A stretch of 64,000 bases of DNA from Heterobasidion occidentale (taxonomy: Eukaryota > Basidiomycota > Agaricomycetes > Russulales > Bondarzewiaceae), in contig JBCAQO010000003.1 of NCBI GenBank assembly GCA_039111635.1, forward strand, positions 1,550,001-1,614,000, given 5' to 3'. The notes under the pieces are model-generated. The model made no database searches and was not told the origin of the DNA. It saw only the letters and a list, made by a program, of their open reading frames with translations. The stretch's first letter is position 1, and every line of letters starts with the position of its first letter. Made by a program: the position numbers and the translations under genes. This document shows, piece by piece, positions 31,560-42,476 of the stretch.

Positions 31560-32571
31560 TCAGGACTCGCTGAGCTCGCGCTTCAGCCGCTCGAGCTCTG
31601 CCTCCTTCTCGAGGAGCCGCACGCGCCAGCGTTCGTGCTCCGCGACGACCTCCTTACGGGCAGCCTCGAGGCGCTCGATCTCCTCCGCCTCCATGACAGC
31701 GGTGAACTCGGGGGTGGCGCCCTTTGCGGGCTCGTAGAGCGCAGGAAGGACGCCGTTGAAGGGCGCGGGGCGGGTCTTGGCCTTCGGGAGCGCGGTCGGG
31801 GGGTGCGCGAGGAGGAGGTTGAGGAAGGACTGGAAGGGGTCGAAGAAGAGCAGCTCGTCGTACTGCCAGGAGTGCACGGGCCCGTGGAGGAGGGCGAGGT
31901 CGGGGTGCGGAGGCGCGTCGGGCTCGGGCGCCGCGCCGGGGGCGGTGGGGGCGGAGGCGGGGGCCGCGGTGGGAGCGGTGGACGGCCAGGGGTGGAGCTT
32001 GAGGTGGTGGTAGAGGATGATGGGCTTCTCGCCCGAGTCGGGGAGGAAGTGGATGCGGATCTGGACTTCGAACTCGCCCCAGCTGCGCGGGCGGGCGCGG
32101 GCGGTCAGCGCGGGCGGGTGGGGAGGGAGGGGGACGCGCACCCCGTCTCGGAGACCTCGAAGGGCGGCTTGTCTATGTCTGTGCTCGCGACGGTGAACCC
32201 ACGCGCGAAGGAGGAGGAGAGGGCGGGGAGGAGAGGGGACTCACTGCGGGTGGGGTTGGCGTAGGTGTCATGGAGCTTGAAGGTGACGCGCTTGACGAAG
32301 TAGGAGATGTCGTCTGCGCCGCCGACGATGGTGGAGTCGGGGAGGGAGGCGGCGCTGCGGACGGCGACGGTCCAGCGGTGGGTGTGGTCCGGGGAGGGGA
32401 GCTGCTCGCGGTCTTTCTGGGTGAGGACGACGGCGGTGTTGCCGTAGATGATGGGGCGGTGGATGGTGATGCCCTTGGAGCGGGGGCGGGTGAGTCGTCG
32501 AGCACGGCGTCGAGGACGGCGACGGCGAGGGGGCAGGGACGGACCTTTGCGCGGACGCGGTCGTTGGCCAT
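31560..32571 (-). CDS. YAF9: YEATS-domain protein YAF9 (NuA4 / SWR1 subunit)
   Basis: YAF9 reads acylated histone tails and is shared by the NuA4 acetyltransferase and SWR1 remodelling complexes. Four exons: 32545-32571, 32245-32473, 32142-32178 and 31560-32082; 271 residues, all phases agree. The YEATS domain occupies roughly residues 10-130: [60 protein letters not shown] and HHLKLHPW. An Ala/Pro-rich insert follows, then a predicted coiled coil at the C-terminus (EAEEIERLEAARKEVVAEHE...), as in yeast Yaf9. The first exon is only 27 nt. Its 3' end converges with ATR (107 bp apart) and its start is 137 bp from the start of COX7A on the other strand. Confidence 0.92.
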
Positions 32572-32708
32572 GCAGGCTGCTGCAGCCAGAATGCACCCGA
32601 CCCGCCTCGACGCTCCCTCACTCCGCCCTTCAAACTCCGCTCTCCCATCCTCTCTCCCGCCGCCGCCACCACCACCACCATCACCACCACCCCCTCGCAC
32701 ACACAACC
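32572..32708. promoter_or_regulatory. Bidirectional promoter, YAF9 / COX7A
   Basis: Only 137 bp separate the two start codons on opposite strands, so both promoters and 5' UTRs must fit here. The stretch is pyrimidine-rich on the + strand, with a run of CCA units (about 32660-32690). No TATA box is seen. Confidence 0.6.
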
Positions 32709-33153
32709 ATGATCGACGGCCTCGTCTACAGTCCGTCTCTCTCCTCTGTTCTCTTTGCGCTTCTCCCCTGACCTCCCCATCTCAGAGAAAAACCACGTTA
32801 TCGAGAAGCAGAGAGTGTACCAGGTGCGTCCCCGCCGCTCCTCCCCGCGTGCCCGCTGCGCGCACTCACCACCCGCGCCCGCCCCAGGCTTCCCACCAGC
32901 CCATCTGGTACCGCCCCCCCAGATCGCGTCTCTACATGGGTGCGTGCTCCGTCCCTTGCTCGCGCTCGCGCTCGCGGCTGACGCCCGCGCACAGGTCTCT
33001 ACAAGACCGGATTCACCGCGGGCATGCTCGGCATCGTCTTTGGCGCGTACACGCTGATCAAGGTGCGTCCGTCCCCTCGCGGTGCCCGCGTGCGCAGCAT
33101 CGTTGACCTTGGCTCTTCGGGGCGCCGCGGCTGGTCAGGGGAAGAACGCGTGA
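32709..33153 (+). CDS. Cytochrome c oxidase subunit 7A (yeast Cox9)
   Basis: A small inner-membrane subunit of respiratory complex IV. Five exons encode 64 residues: 32709-32730, 32786-32823, 32888-32939, 32995-33062 and 33139-33153. The protein runs MIDGLVYKKN..., then QPIWYRPPRSRLYMG and a single membrane helix (TGFTAGMLGIVFGAYTLIKG), the layout of fungal Cox9/Cox7a. The last exon is 15 nt, coding only GKNA and the stop. Four introns in a 64-residue gene is dense even for this genome, and the gene has no long ORF, so it is easily missed. Confidence 0.85.
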
Positions 33154-33401
33154 GCGGAGCTGCGGTGTCTTATGTTGCTGCAATAGAATGCTTGCTTTTG
33201 AGTGAGACAAGTCGCGAATCAATCCTTAGTTTAGAGAAAAACAGCGGGCATGCAGTCCTTTGCGAGTGGTGTGTCTGCGTACTATTATTATCGGAACGTT
33301 TGCGTGCGTGCGAACTGGCAAGGGCCGGACCGGGAGCGATGGCTTACATACGTCCGCGGTTCCGGGCGCGTCTTGGACATCGCACCCATCCTCAGCCCGC
33401 C

Positions 33402-34004
33402 ATGGAAGGCTCACCCTACATCAACCGGAACACGGCGACCAAGTCCTACCGCCCAAAGAGCTACGTGAGCACCGCCCGCGCCCCCCTCCCGCCCGACCGG
33501 TGATGACAGTGAATATATATGTTTTTACAAATGGAACCGCGATGGCGCGCGCAGGTGATGTCGTCCGGGCTCATGCGCGCGCGCGAGCCGTACAAGTGGA
33601 GGAACGCGGCGACGGGGGTCGTGATGGCGGCGTTCGCGGCGGGGGCGTGGGCGTACTCGATGAACGCGGTGAAGCAGGACACGTTCGAGGACGTGGACGA
33701 GGAGGCGCGCGCGCTGGCGGGGTCGGGGGCGAAGAGCCTGGAGGACGAGGCGCGCGAGCGCAGGGCGGCTGCCGCCGCCGCCGTTGCGCCGTCAGAGCTC
33801 TCACTGGCCGCGCCCGTATCTGCGCCGGCTGCGACGGCGTCGAGTGCAGCGACGGCGCCTACAGCGGCGGCGGTCGGAATTTTGCCGGGGTTGCTGGACG
33901 GGGCGTTCCCGCGGCTGCTGGACCCACAGCGGAAGACGGTTGTGTGGGGCGCGCCGCCTGTGGAGAGGCTGGGCCGGCTGGGGGATGTGTCTAGGAGGGT
34001 GTAG
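33402..34004 (+). CDS. COA3: Cytochrome c oxidase assembly factor COA3
   Basis: COA3 is an inner-membrane protein that controls COX1 translation and early complex IV assembly. Two exons, 33402-33464 and 33555-34004, give 170 residues. Diagnostic parts are SYRPKSY joined to VMSSGLMRAREPYKWRN, then one transmembrane helix (VVMAAFAAGAWAYSMNAV) and KQDTFEDVDEE. The remaining about 90 residues are Ala-rich and not typical of the family; the last 35 (PGLLDGAFPRLLDPQRKTVVWG) look less random. The gene begins 248 bp after COX7A and ends 164 bp before the OSBP gene, all on the + strand. Confidence 0.85.
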
Positions 34005-34168
34005 GGCATTAGTGTACGGCTGTGCGAGTGGACGATGGAATACAGCTGATGACGTGAGCACCCGGGGAAAGTCTCCTCTCTTCCACTCAACCTCAACGCT
34101 CTTGTCTCGCCGTAAACACAACCCTCAACCGCGCACGCTCCTTGTCGTCGTCGCCGCCGTCGTCGAGC

Positions 34169-37100
34169 ATGGCGTCCGCGTCGCAGTCCATGTCTGCCCT
34201 CGGCAACACCGAAGCGGGTACGTGCGTCATTGGCACCGGATGCGTGCAGACCGTCCGTGCTCACTGCTCCCGCCCCCGCCTCCGCCCCCAGCCACCACAG
34301 AGCCGCTCTACCAGGTCAAGCTCCTCTCCGCCTTGCGCTCCGGTGCAGTTTCTCCCCTCCCTCCCGCTCGTCCCCGTCGCTGATGCCCCCGCCCCCGCTG
34401 CCCCAGGCGACCCCGCCCTCATCCACCCCTTTCTCGCAGAGTTTGGCACCGCCCGCCGACTCTCCCAGGACAGCCACACAGACGTCGCCGCCGCCGCCCT
34501 CCACCTCGCCCTCCGATGCGCATCCAGTCCGTCCCTGCCCAGCCCTCTCATCGGCATAGCTGCTGACCCTTCCTCCAGCCGACACCGTCTCGCTGCTGCT
34601 CTCCCACCGCTCTATTTCCCCAAACGCGGTCCACCCCGCTGGCTCGGGCACCACCGCCCTCCACCTCGCCGCCTCCCTCGGCCGCGCGGACGTCGTCAAC
34701 CTCCTCCTCGACCAGGAGGGCATCGACGACACCCTCCGCGATCGCGACGGCCGCACCTGCAAGGACGTCGCCCGCGGAAAGGATGTCCTGCGCGCCATCA
34801 ACGGTACGCACTCTCGACCGCGCTCCGCTCCTCGCTCACACACCTTCTCCCCTCACAGACTCCAGGTCGTTCCTGACCGCCTCCTACCGCTCCCTCCTCC
34901 GCACCTACATCCTCTCCCCTCCCACCGCACCGCCCCCGCCCCCGCTCCTCGCCCTCCTCTCCTCTCCGCGCGTCCGCCTGCTCGATCTCTCGTACCTAGA
35001 TGACGCATCGGGCGCCACGCTGCTCCACGAGGCCGCCAGGCGGAAAGACCTCAGCCTCATCGAGCTCGCAGTCCGGGGCGGCGCAGACATCTTCGTCCGC
35101 GATCGCCGTGGCCGGCCGCTCCACGACGTCGTCGGCAAGGACGACAAGGTCAGGGCCTTCCTGCGCCAGTGTGAGTCTCGCCTCGCCTCGCCCCCCGCGT
35201 CTTTTCCCTCATCGTGCTCACTTCCCCTCAAGTCACGAACCTCGATAGGACGCTGATCGAGGCGTCCCCGCCGACCGAGCCCCCCGTTCTCAAGGGCTAC
35301 CTCAACAAGTACACCAACGTCGCCCGCGGCTACAACACCCGCTGGTTCGTCCTCGAGCGCGGCGTGCTCTCCTGTACGTGCTCTTCACCCAATTTGGATT
35401 CGCGGCCGGAGAACCCGCGCGCTGACCACCGCGGGCAGACTACCGCCACCAGGAGGACGAGACGGTCGCCAGCCGCGGGTCCATCTCGATGAAGGCCGCC
35501 GTGCTGCGCGTCGCGCCCGGCGGCGAGGCGCTGCGCTTCGAGGTGCAGTCGACGCCGTCGCGCGGCCACACGAGCGTGCAGCGGTGGTACCTCAAGGCGA
35601 ACCACCCCGTCGAGGCCGCGCGCTGGACGCACGCGCTCGCGCGCGCGATCGAGAAGCACAGGCAGGGCGCGCACGAGCAGGCGGGCGAGAGCGACGCGCC
35701 GTCGCGCGCGTCGGTGCGCGGGAGCATCAGCTCGACGGTGTCGTCCCTCGTGAAGCGGAAGAAGGGCCGCGGCGACGCGGACTCGGTCGCGAGCTCCGGC
35801 GCGAACTCGGACGACGAGGAGAGCGTGCGCGGCATCGGCGCCGGGACGAGCCCGAATCGGCGCGGGTCGGGGTATTTGGGGGTGGGCGAGCCCGAGCCGA
35901 ACGACGCCTCGTCGGGCAACGCGAGCTCGGAGCAGGGGGGCGAGGAGCACCCCCCGCACGAGGACGTGTTCGATCTGCAGGGCAACTCGGCCGCGGCGCA
36001 GCTCGAGCTCACGGCGCAGCTGCTCGCGAACATGACGTTCGCGTCGCCCGGCGCGGGGGCCGCGCGCGCGGCGGAGCTGCAGAGCGCGCTGCGCGAGTCG
36101 CTGTCGAGCGTGCAGGGGATGGTGAACGAGTACGTGCTGATGGCGAAGGAGCGCGACGAGTGGTGGCGCGCGCGCGTTGCGCGGGAGCGCGAGCGGCAGA
36201 CGGTGTGGGAGGAGAGCCTCGCGAGCGTCGTCAAGGAGGGGGAGGAGCTCGAGCGGGAGCTGCGCACGCAGGCGCGCCGCCGCAGCCGGCTGGAGCCCAG
36301 CGCGGCGACGGCGGGCGAGGCGGGGGGCACGGTCAAGCGACGCCCGTCGGTCCTGCTGACGCTCTCGCCGCCGCCGCTGCTGGAGGAGGACGTGCGGACG
36401 CCGACGGAGGAGGCGCCGACCGCGGTGCCGCCGACGGTGACCGTGGCGCGCCGGCAGGCGTCTGGTGGGTCGATCATCGCGCGCGCGGCGCCGCTGTCGC
36501 CGTCCGTGGCCGTGGCCGTGGCCGGCAGGGTGTCGCTGGGCGGTCTCGCGGGGCCGGAGAGCGCCGGGCTGGACGCGGACGGCGACACGGACGAGGAGGA
36601 CGAGTTTTTCGACGCGATCGAGAGCAACGCGCTGCCGAACCTGGTGATCAACGAGTCGCTCGCGATCGGGCGCGTCGAGGGCGAGCTGCCGTCGATCGTG
36701 GAGCGCGCGGCGTACGTCGGGTACGAGAACCTGCGGCAGACGCTCGGGCTGAACGACGACCAGCGGCCGCCGACGAGCCTGTGGAGCGTGCTGAAGCATA
36801 GCATCGGCAAGGACCTCACCAAGATCAGCTTCCCGGTGTTCTTCAACGAGCCGACGAGCATGCTGCAGCGGATGGTGAGCACCCCCGCGCGCGCGCGCTT
36901 CTTGGTTTTGGGCGCGTTCTGATCCCTGTCGCAGGCGGAGGACATGGAGTTCTCCGAGTGTCGTGAGTGGCCCCGCTTTCTCTCTGTGTGTGTGCCGCGT
37001 GCTCACAATCCGTGCGCCTGCGTCGATGTGCCACCGCAGTGGACGCCGCGTCCGCCGAGGCCGATCCGCATCGGCGGCTCGCGTTCGTGGCGGCGTTTGC

Positions 37101-38477
37101 CATGTCGAACTATTCGTCGACGATCGGGCGCATCGCGAAGCCGTTCAATCCGATGCTGGTGGGTGGGCTTCTGGTTCTGGCTCGCAGCGTTCCCCCGGGC
37201 AGCCCTGACGGCGCGTGTTTTGCCTCCCAGAGCGAGACGTTCGAATACGTGCGCCTCGATAAGCAGTACCGCTACGTCTCCGAGCAAGTGAGCCACCACC
37301 CTCCGATCTCGGCATGCTATGCCGAGTCCCCAAGATGGCGTTATTACGGCGAGGTACGTCGTGGCCCTCCCCCCGTTCCCACCGCGGGCGCCGGATCGGG
37401 CTGCGTGTGCTGACGGCGCACTCGCTCGCTCCCCCCCGGTCTGTCTTGTGTGCGCCAGGTCGACGCCCAGAACAAGTTCACGGGCAAGTCGTTCGAAATT
37501 CGCCCCACCGGCGTCGCCCACGCGGACCTGCTCATCCCTGCCGAGCGCGGCCCCGGGTACCCCGCGCACGAGGCGCGCATCGCGCAGGGCAGGGCCGTCG
37601 AGCACTACAGCTGGAAGAAGGTCACCACGAACGTGTCCGGCTTCATCCTCGGCTCGCCCACCATCGACCACTACGGCGACATGATCGTGCGTGCCCCAGC
37701 AGCCTCCTCCCCTCTCCTTTCTTGTTCGCGCGCGCCCGCTGACACGCTCGTGCCGCCGTCGCGCCCCCAGGTCACGAACCATCGCACGGGCGACCAGTGC
37801 GTGCTCACGTTCAAGCCGCGCGGGTGGCGCGGCAAGGACGCGTACGAGATCTCGGGGTACGTCGCGACGCGGCCGGCACCGTCGCGTACGAGATCGCGGG
37901 GCGGTGGAACAGCCAGCTCGTCGCGCGCGCGGTCGGCGCGGGCGCGGGCGCGAGCTCCAGCTCCAGCTCCGGCACGGGCTCCGGCGCGGACGCGCTCAAC
38001 CCCGACGTCGCGGTGCGCGGGCCGGGCTCGGCGTCGCCGACGCCCGAGTACGTCCTGCTGTGGCGCAACTCGGAGAAGCCGCGCGCGCCGTTCAACCTGT
38101 CGCCGTTCGCGATCACGCTGAACGACTGCCCCGCGGGGACGCTCGCGCCGTTCCTGTGCCCGACGGACTGTCGGCTGCGCCCGGACCAGCGCGTGTTCGA
38201 GCAGGCGCGGTACGAGCTCGCGAACGCGCTCAAGACGCGCCAGGAGGAGCTGCAGCGCGCGATGCGCCGCGCGCGCGAGGAGGGCCGCGCGCCGCCGCAC
38301 CGCCCGCGCTGGTTCCGCGCGGAGACGGACGGGGACACGGGCGAGCGCGTGTGGGCGCCGGCGAGGACCGGCGACGGCGCGCTGGAGTATTGGGTGGAGC
38401 GGGAGCGCGTGTTCGCGTCGGGCGGGAAGGAGCCGTGGACGGGGGTGGACAGGATCTTTATTGACGACGCGGTCTGA
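34169..38477 (+). CDS. Oxysterol-binding protein, ankyrin-PH-FFAT-ORD type (Osh1/Osh2-like)
   Basis: A lipid-transfer protein at ER contact sites. Twelve exons: 34169-34217, 34292-34342, 34407-34526, 34579-34803, 34859-35170, 35233-35373, 35439-36874, 36935-36962, 37040-37158, 37231-37353, 37459-37686, 37771-38477. About 1179 residues. Ankyrin-type repeats come first (GTTALHLAASLGRADVVNLL; GATLLHEAARRKDLSLIELA). A PH domain starts near residue 275 (GYLNKYTNVARGYNTRWFVLE). A Ser/acidic linker carries a canonical FFAT motif, EFFDAIE, near residue 688 (36602-36622), for VAP binding. The ORD has KPFNPML and the signature EQVSHHPP near residue 844. One break at about 37863 (GTCGCG) shifts the frame between EISGY and DAAGTVAYEIAG. 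One extra base restores it and makes 3540 nt, a multiple of three. Confidence 0.9.
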
Positions 38478-38863
38478 CGCGGCGGCCGCACCATACATAC
38501 TCGGCGTGGTGCTCATATTTTCGGACAATCGACGGTCCGCACAGGCGTTTCCGTTCGTACACACACACATATATACGTACACAAATAGACATCCAACTAT
38601 CTATCCAGCCATACATCCAGCCAGCCATCCAGCCAGCCATCCAGCCATGAGAGCATACAAACAAGCACGACACCCATACATCCAGGCGAATACAGACGAG
38701 AGATTCGTGAGAGATTCGTGAGAGATTCGCAATACATTGCCGCGCGCGGGCCTGCAATCTGGGGGAGGATGCGCGGCACTCCGCGCCCGGTCGCGCGTCG
38801 CACATCCTGCCCAAGGCTGAAGACCCGGGCGCCCCGGGGCGCCGCCACCACGCTCCGCTCCGT
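38478..38863. other. Convergent intergenic region with two small tandem repeats
   Basis: It lies between the 3' ends of the OSBP and RNase III genes. It holds an ATCCAGCC minisatellite (about 38603-38647) and three perfect copies of an 11-nt unit GAGAGATTCGT (38698-38730, last base changed). I see no gene; it probably includes both 3' UTRs. Confidence 0.6.
38698..38730. repeat. 11-nt tandem repeat x3
   Basis: The unit GAGAGATTCGT occurs three times head to tail; the last copy ends in C. It lies in the shared 3' flank of two convergent genes. Confidence 0.85.
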
Positions 38864-40302
38864 TCAGGCGTCGTCCATCGGGAGGTCCTGTTTATCAGTG
38901 CCAAAAAGCGGCGTGCGTCAGCGCCGCACGACCGGGGCCCGAAACCGCCATCGCTGCGCCGCCGCGCCCAGCGCCCCGACGGACGCCCGACGCCCGACGC
39001 CCGATGCCCGACGCACGCGCGCACGCACACGCACACGCACACGCACACGCACCGTGTAGCCGATCCTGGAGAGGCCCTGCTTGGCAGCCTCGTTCTTGGC
39101 GGCCTTCTTCGTGTTGCCGCGGCCGGTGCCCCAGCACTCCTTGTCGACGAGCGCGTGGGCGACCCAGACGGGGGTCGCCTTGGTGCCCTGGTCCTTGCTG
39201 TCGGAGAAGGACCACTCGATGGTGCGGTTGTCCTGCTGCAGGCGCTGGTTGAAGAGCCCGAGGTGCCCGATCGTAGCGCATGCGAGCGAGGGGGAGGGCG
39301 GCGGGGAGACGGGCAGCGCGGGGTTCGAGAGGCGCCGCGGGGCGGGGGGGCTGGCGTTGGGGCCCGTGCCCGTGCCCGTGCCGGCGGGGGGGAGGCCGTG
39401 CTGGCCGCGCACGATGCGGTAGGCCTCGTGCACGTAGGGTTCCAGGAGCGCGCGGAGCCAGTCTTGGACGGCGGCGAGGCCCTGGTCTTGGTAGAGCCCG
39501 CCGATGTACGACTGTGCGCGCGTCGCGGGCAGGGGTCAGCGGGGACACGGTTGGGGTGGGAGAGAAATTTACCTCGAAGACGTCGGCTGTGAAAAGAAAC
39601 AAGGGCGGGCATGAGCGAGCTGCACAGAGAGAGAGAGAGGAACGGAGCGCGGGCGCGTACCTTGGACGTTGACGGACGCCCTCAGAGTGATGGACTGCGC
39701 GCGGTGCAGGCGGAGCTGTTCAGGCAGGCGGTACTTTACGGATCTGTTGCACACACACAAAAAGTCAACATGCGGCGGTGCACGACGATCCGACGGCGGG
39801 GGATCTCGTCTTTTGCCTACATGATGGCCAGGGTGCTGTTGCCGACGACCAGGGCCCTCATTTTCTACGGGAGAAGCTCTCAGCATCGCGCTCTGGGGGG
39901 GACAGGGCGCACCGCGCATACCGTCGACGGGCCGACGCGGAGGTAAGGGTATAGGTGGTAGAGGAGCTCGGTGACGACGAGGCCGAGCACCTGGTCGCCC
40001 AGGTGTTCCAAGCTAGCGATCGGGGGTGAGCACGCTGCGGATGGACGGAGGGATCGGGGGGGGGGGGGGGAGGGAGACGTACACCTCGTTGTCGGGGCTG
40101 GGGTCCTCCGGGGTGTCTTCGAATATGTGGGTGGGGCGCGCGGCGAAGCTGCGATGGGTGAAGATGCGCTTGCGGATGTCGTCTGAGAGGATATGGGGCA
40201 GGGGCGGGAGGGGCTTGGGGCCAAACTCGGGGCTGCGATCTTAACGGTGAGCGAGATATGGGAGAGCGGTAGGCAGCAGGGTACGCACGAGAAGACAGAC
40301 AT
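38864..40302 (-). CDS. Ribonuclease III (double-strand RNA-specific)
   Basis: Eight exons on the reverse strand: 40289-40302, 40083-40232, 39922-40012, 39821-39864, 39661-39743, 39573-39586, 39053-39511 and 38864-38887. They sum to 879 nt and 292 residues. The RNase III domain has LEHLGDQVLGLVV (Glu57, Asp61) and ADVFESYIGGLYQDQG (Asp129, Glu132), so all four metal-binding acidic residues are present. A Gly/Pro-rich linker is followed by a double-strand RNA-binding domain (TPVWVAHALVDKECWGTG, NTKKAAKNEAAKQGL). It resembles small Pac1/Rnt1-type enzymes, which process snRNA, snoRNA and rRNA precursors. The mitochondrial ribosomal relative mL44 has the same fold and cannot be fully excluded. Two exons are only 14 nt. 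The last intron (38888-39052, 165 nt) is long for this genome and carries a GT-rich repeat. Confidence 0.86.
40056..40070. repeat. 15-base poly-G run
   Basis: Fifteen consecutive G on the + strand lie in intron 2 of the reverse-strand RNase III gene, where they read as poly-C upstream of the acceptor. The reported length is likely unreliable. Confidence 0.8.
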
Positions 40303-41236
40303 GAGCCCTGTGTGTTCGTGGAGGTGAGGGGTGAGAGTGGGGGACGAGGGGGGAGGGGGGAAGGAGGGAAAGCGAGAGGACCTAGGGCGGTGTACGCGTG
40401 TGGAAGATATAGGACGAGGGCATGAGGTGACGCTGACGCTCGCAATAAGCCGCGCGAACTGCACCGGCGCCCACAATCAATAATGATCATACGTTCCCTC
40501 CCCTTTCCCTCATCCACAACACCTTCCCGATCCGGTCTGCTTACCTTGTTGCGCATTGAGCCCCGCCCTGAGCTACGCGTTCCGCGACTCGCTTATTGCA
40601 ACCCCGGCGGACGGGATCAAATGCGCGCGGCGGGCCTCAGTGGTAGAGAGAGAGAGAGGCACAGACGGTGTGAGAACGAGGTCGTCTGGCGGCTATCGCA
40701 GCTGGACCCCAGTCCACGTTACGGCACTTCGTAGATCTCTGATTATCGCAACCGTCTTCGACTTCAATATCTTGCAGCGTCTTCCATAACCGGCCCACGG
40801 CACTTGCTCCCGCCATCCCGGCATTCTCCCTCACAAACCCTGCTATCCCTCCACAGCCCCGAACACCGCCATCATCTAGCTCATCTGCGTGCTCCGTGCA
40901 GACGATCATCACCGCCATCCATCGCGTTGTATTTCTCAAGAGCACACTGGCCTCCGACGTCGCCGATGCAGCACGCAAACTCTAAGAAACATTCCTCCGA
41001 GCTTGACCCGCTTGCGAGGTACATTACATTGTACTCGCCTGAGGCTTGTCTTGGAACTAGCCAGGGACTTCAACGGGTGACGGCCGTGAGACTCGTCCAT
41101 CTCAAAGGGGTCCATCACACTGCTTGATGGTCATCGATACTGTACGTTTGTGGTGCGCACTCTCAACGCTGTATCTAGACGCCAGTCTCGACACCTCGTA
41201 TACACTCGAGGAACCTATACGTGCACGACGCCCTCC
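40303..41236. other. Gene-free stretch upstream of RNase III
   Basis: No convincing coding sequence on either strand. It serves as the shared upstream region of RNase III (-) and the following + strand gene. Short ORFs here have no recognisable features. Confidence 0.5.
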
Positions 41237-42092
41237 ATGGTGTTACTCGCCGCAAGCTTCGGATCCTTCGGAGACATCGTATCCCTCGCCCAGTGCGCCA
41301 TCAAAATCGTGCGCGCCCTGCGCGACAGCCGCGGCGCCTCGATGGGCTATCAGACCTTCGTGGCTGAGATCGACGCCTTTCGATTGGCCCTGCCCGCCGT
41401 CGAGCGCGCGCTCGAGAGCCCGGACCTCCCCGAAGACGCCCGGCGCGCGATCGGCCACTCGCTCGCCGAGTGCGCGTCGCTGCGCGCCGACGTCGACCGC
41501 AGGATCGCCGCGTGGCAGGCGGCGCTGCGGCAGGGCTCCTGGCGCAAGATCGGGTGGAGCCTCTTCAAGCGGGAGGAGCTTTCGCAGATGCGAGAGCACA
41601 TCGCCGCCCACTTGGCGTGCGTGCACTTGGCCATCTCGTCCGCGCCGGCGTAAACTTTGCGTGCCGTCTGTCCGTGGATCCCGCCGCTGATTTTCTCGGC
41701 TCGATCATAGGTCCGTCGCTGGCTCGCCGTCGCAGACGCAACCCGCCACGGTGAACGTCAGCCTATCGGCTGGCCTCGCGGGGCAGCGGGGCACAGGCCT
41801 CCGCGTGTCCCTCCACAGGTCCTCGCGCCCGCTCATCAAAGCCGTCGTGGTGGGCCGCGCAGGGCGCAACCGCAAAAGCCGCAAAAAAGGAGCCCGCCTG
41901 AAGCGGCGCGGCCATCACTCGATGTACATCACCGCGTCCGTCCTCCACAACCCAACTGATGTCGCGCGTTTCCGTGCAGCGGGCCCCCGCCGGCCGCCGA
42001 TCCTCTGTTGCATGTCACCCAAGGCCTATGGCATAGCGCTGTACGTCGCCTCGCTGGCGATTTGTGCACCGCCCTGCGATGTCTTGGCATAG
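41237..42092 (+). CDS. Agaricomycete N-terminal-domain protein, unusually short
   Basis: The N-terminal about 135 residues match a domain I recognise from many mushroom proteins: FGSFGDIVSLAQCAIKIVRAL, DSRGASMGYQTF, then WRKIGWSLFKREELSQMREHI. It usually heads larger multidomain proteins, often of the STAND/NLR-like class. Read as one exon it stops at 41653 (138 residues). A plausible intron (41650-41710, GTAAAC...ATCATAG) would extend it in frame to 42092, 264 residues, with a basic nuclear-localisation-like patch (GRNRKSRKKGARLKRRG). No downstream effector or nucleotide-binding domain is present in either model. The predicted tail does not resemble anything I know, so the spliced version is uncertain. 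The domain may act alone or the gene may be a truncated relic. Confidence 0.5.
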
Positions 42093-42476
42093 CATGCCGC
42101 AGGTGGATTCGGTCAGGTCTCTTCTTCCTAGTGGGATGGCCGCAAGGCAGATGACACGTGCGCTACCTTGAGATGTTCTGAATGTTGTATATATAACGGT
42201 TCGCGGCTCGGTTTGCTACGCCCCGATGATGTCGTTCGTTTCCCGCACTGCTTGATGTATATGCATGTCTGATGTCCGGGGCCTCGCTGGACGGGGCCTG
42301 CCACGAGTATCGCCGTCGCATCATCATTGCTCGAGATGGCGAGGACAGCGGTGCTTGTCACCGGCCGCGCCGAATTCAGGGGAAGCAGAACAAAAGACGA
42401 TCGTAGGCCGTTGGGCGCCGGGCTGTCTACGTACAACTCGTACATGCGCGCCCAGGGACACAGCATCCCAACGCGG

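Noticed and set aside
35584..36801. 405-codon Arg/Ala/Gly ORF
   Set aside because: Frame-shifted shadow of the OSBP exon; composition is that of GC-rich third-position bias.
39004..39059. CAC/ACG repeat read as coding (Val/Arg repeats) at the RNase III C-terminus
   Set aside because: It is within the last intron; splicing to 38887 gives a compact in-frame end (DLPMDDA).
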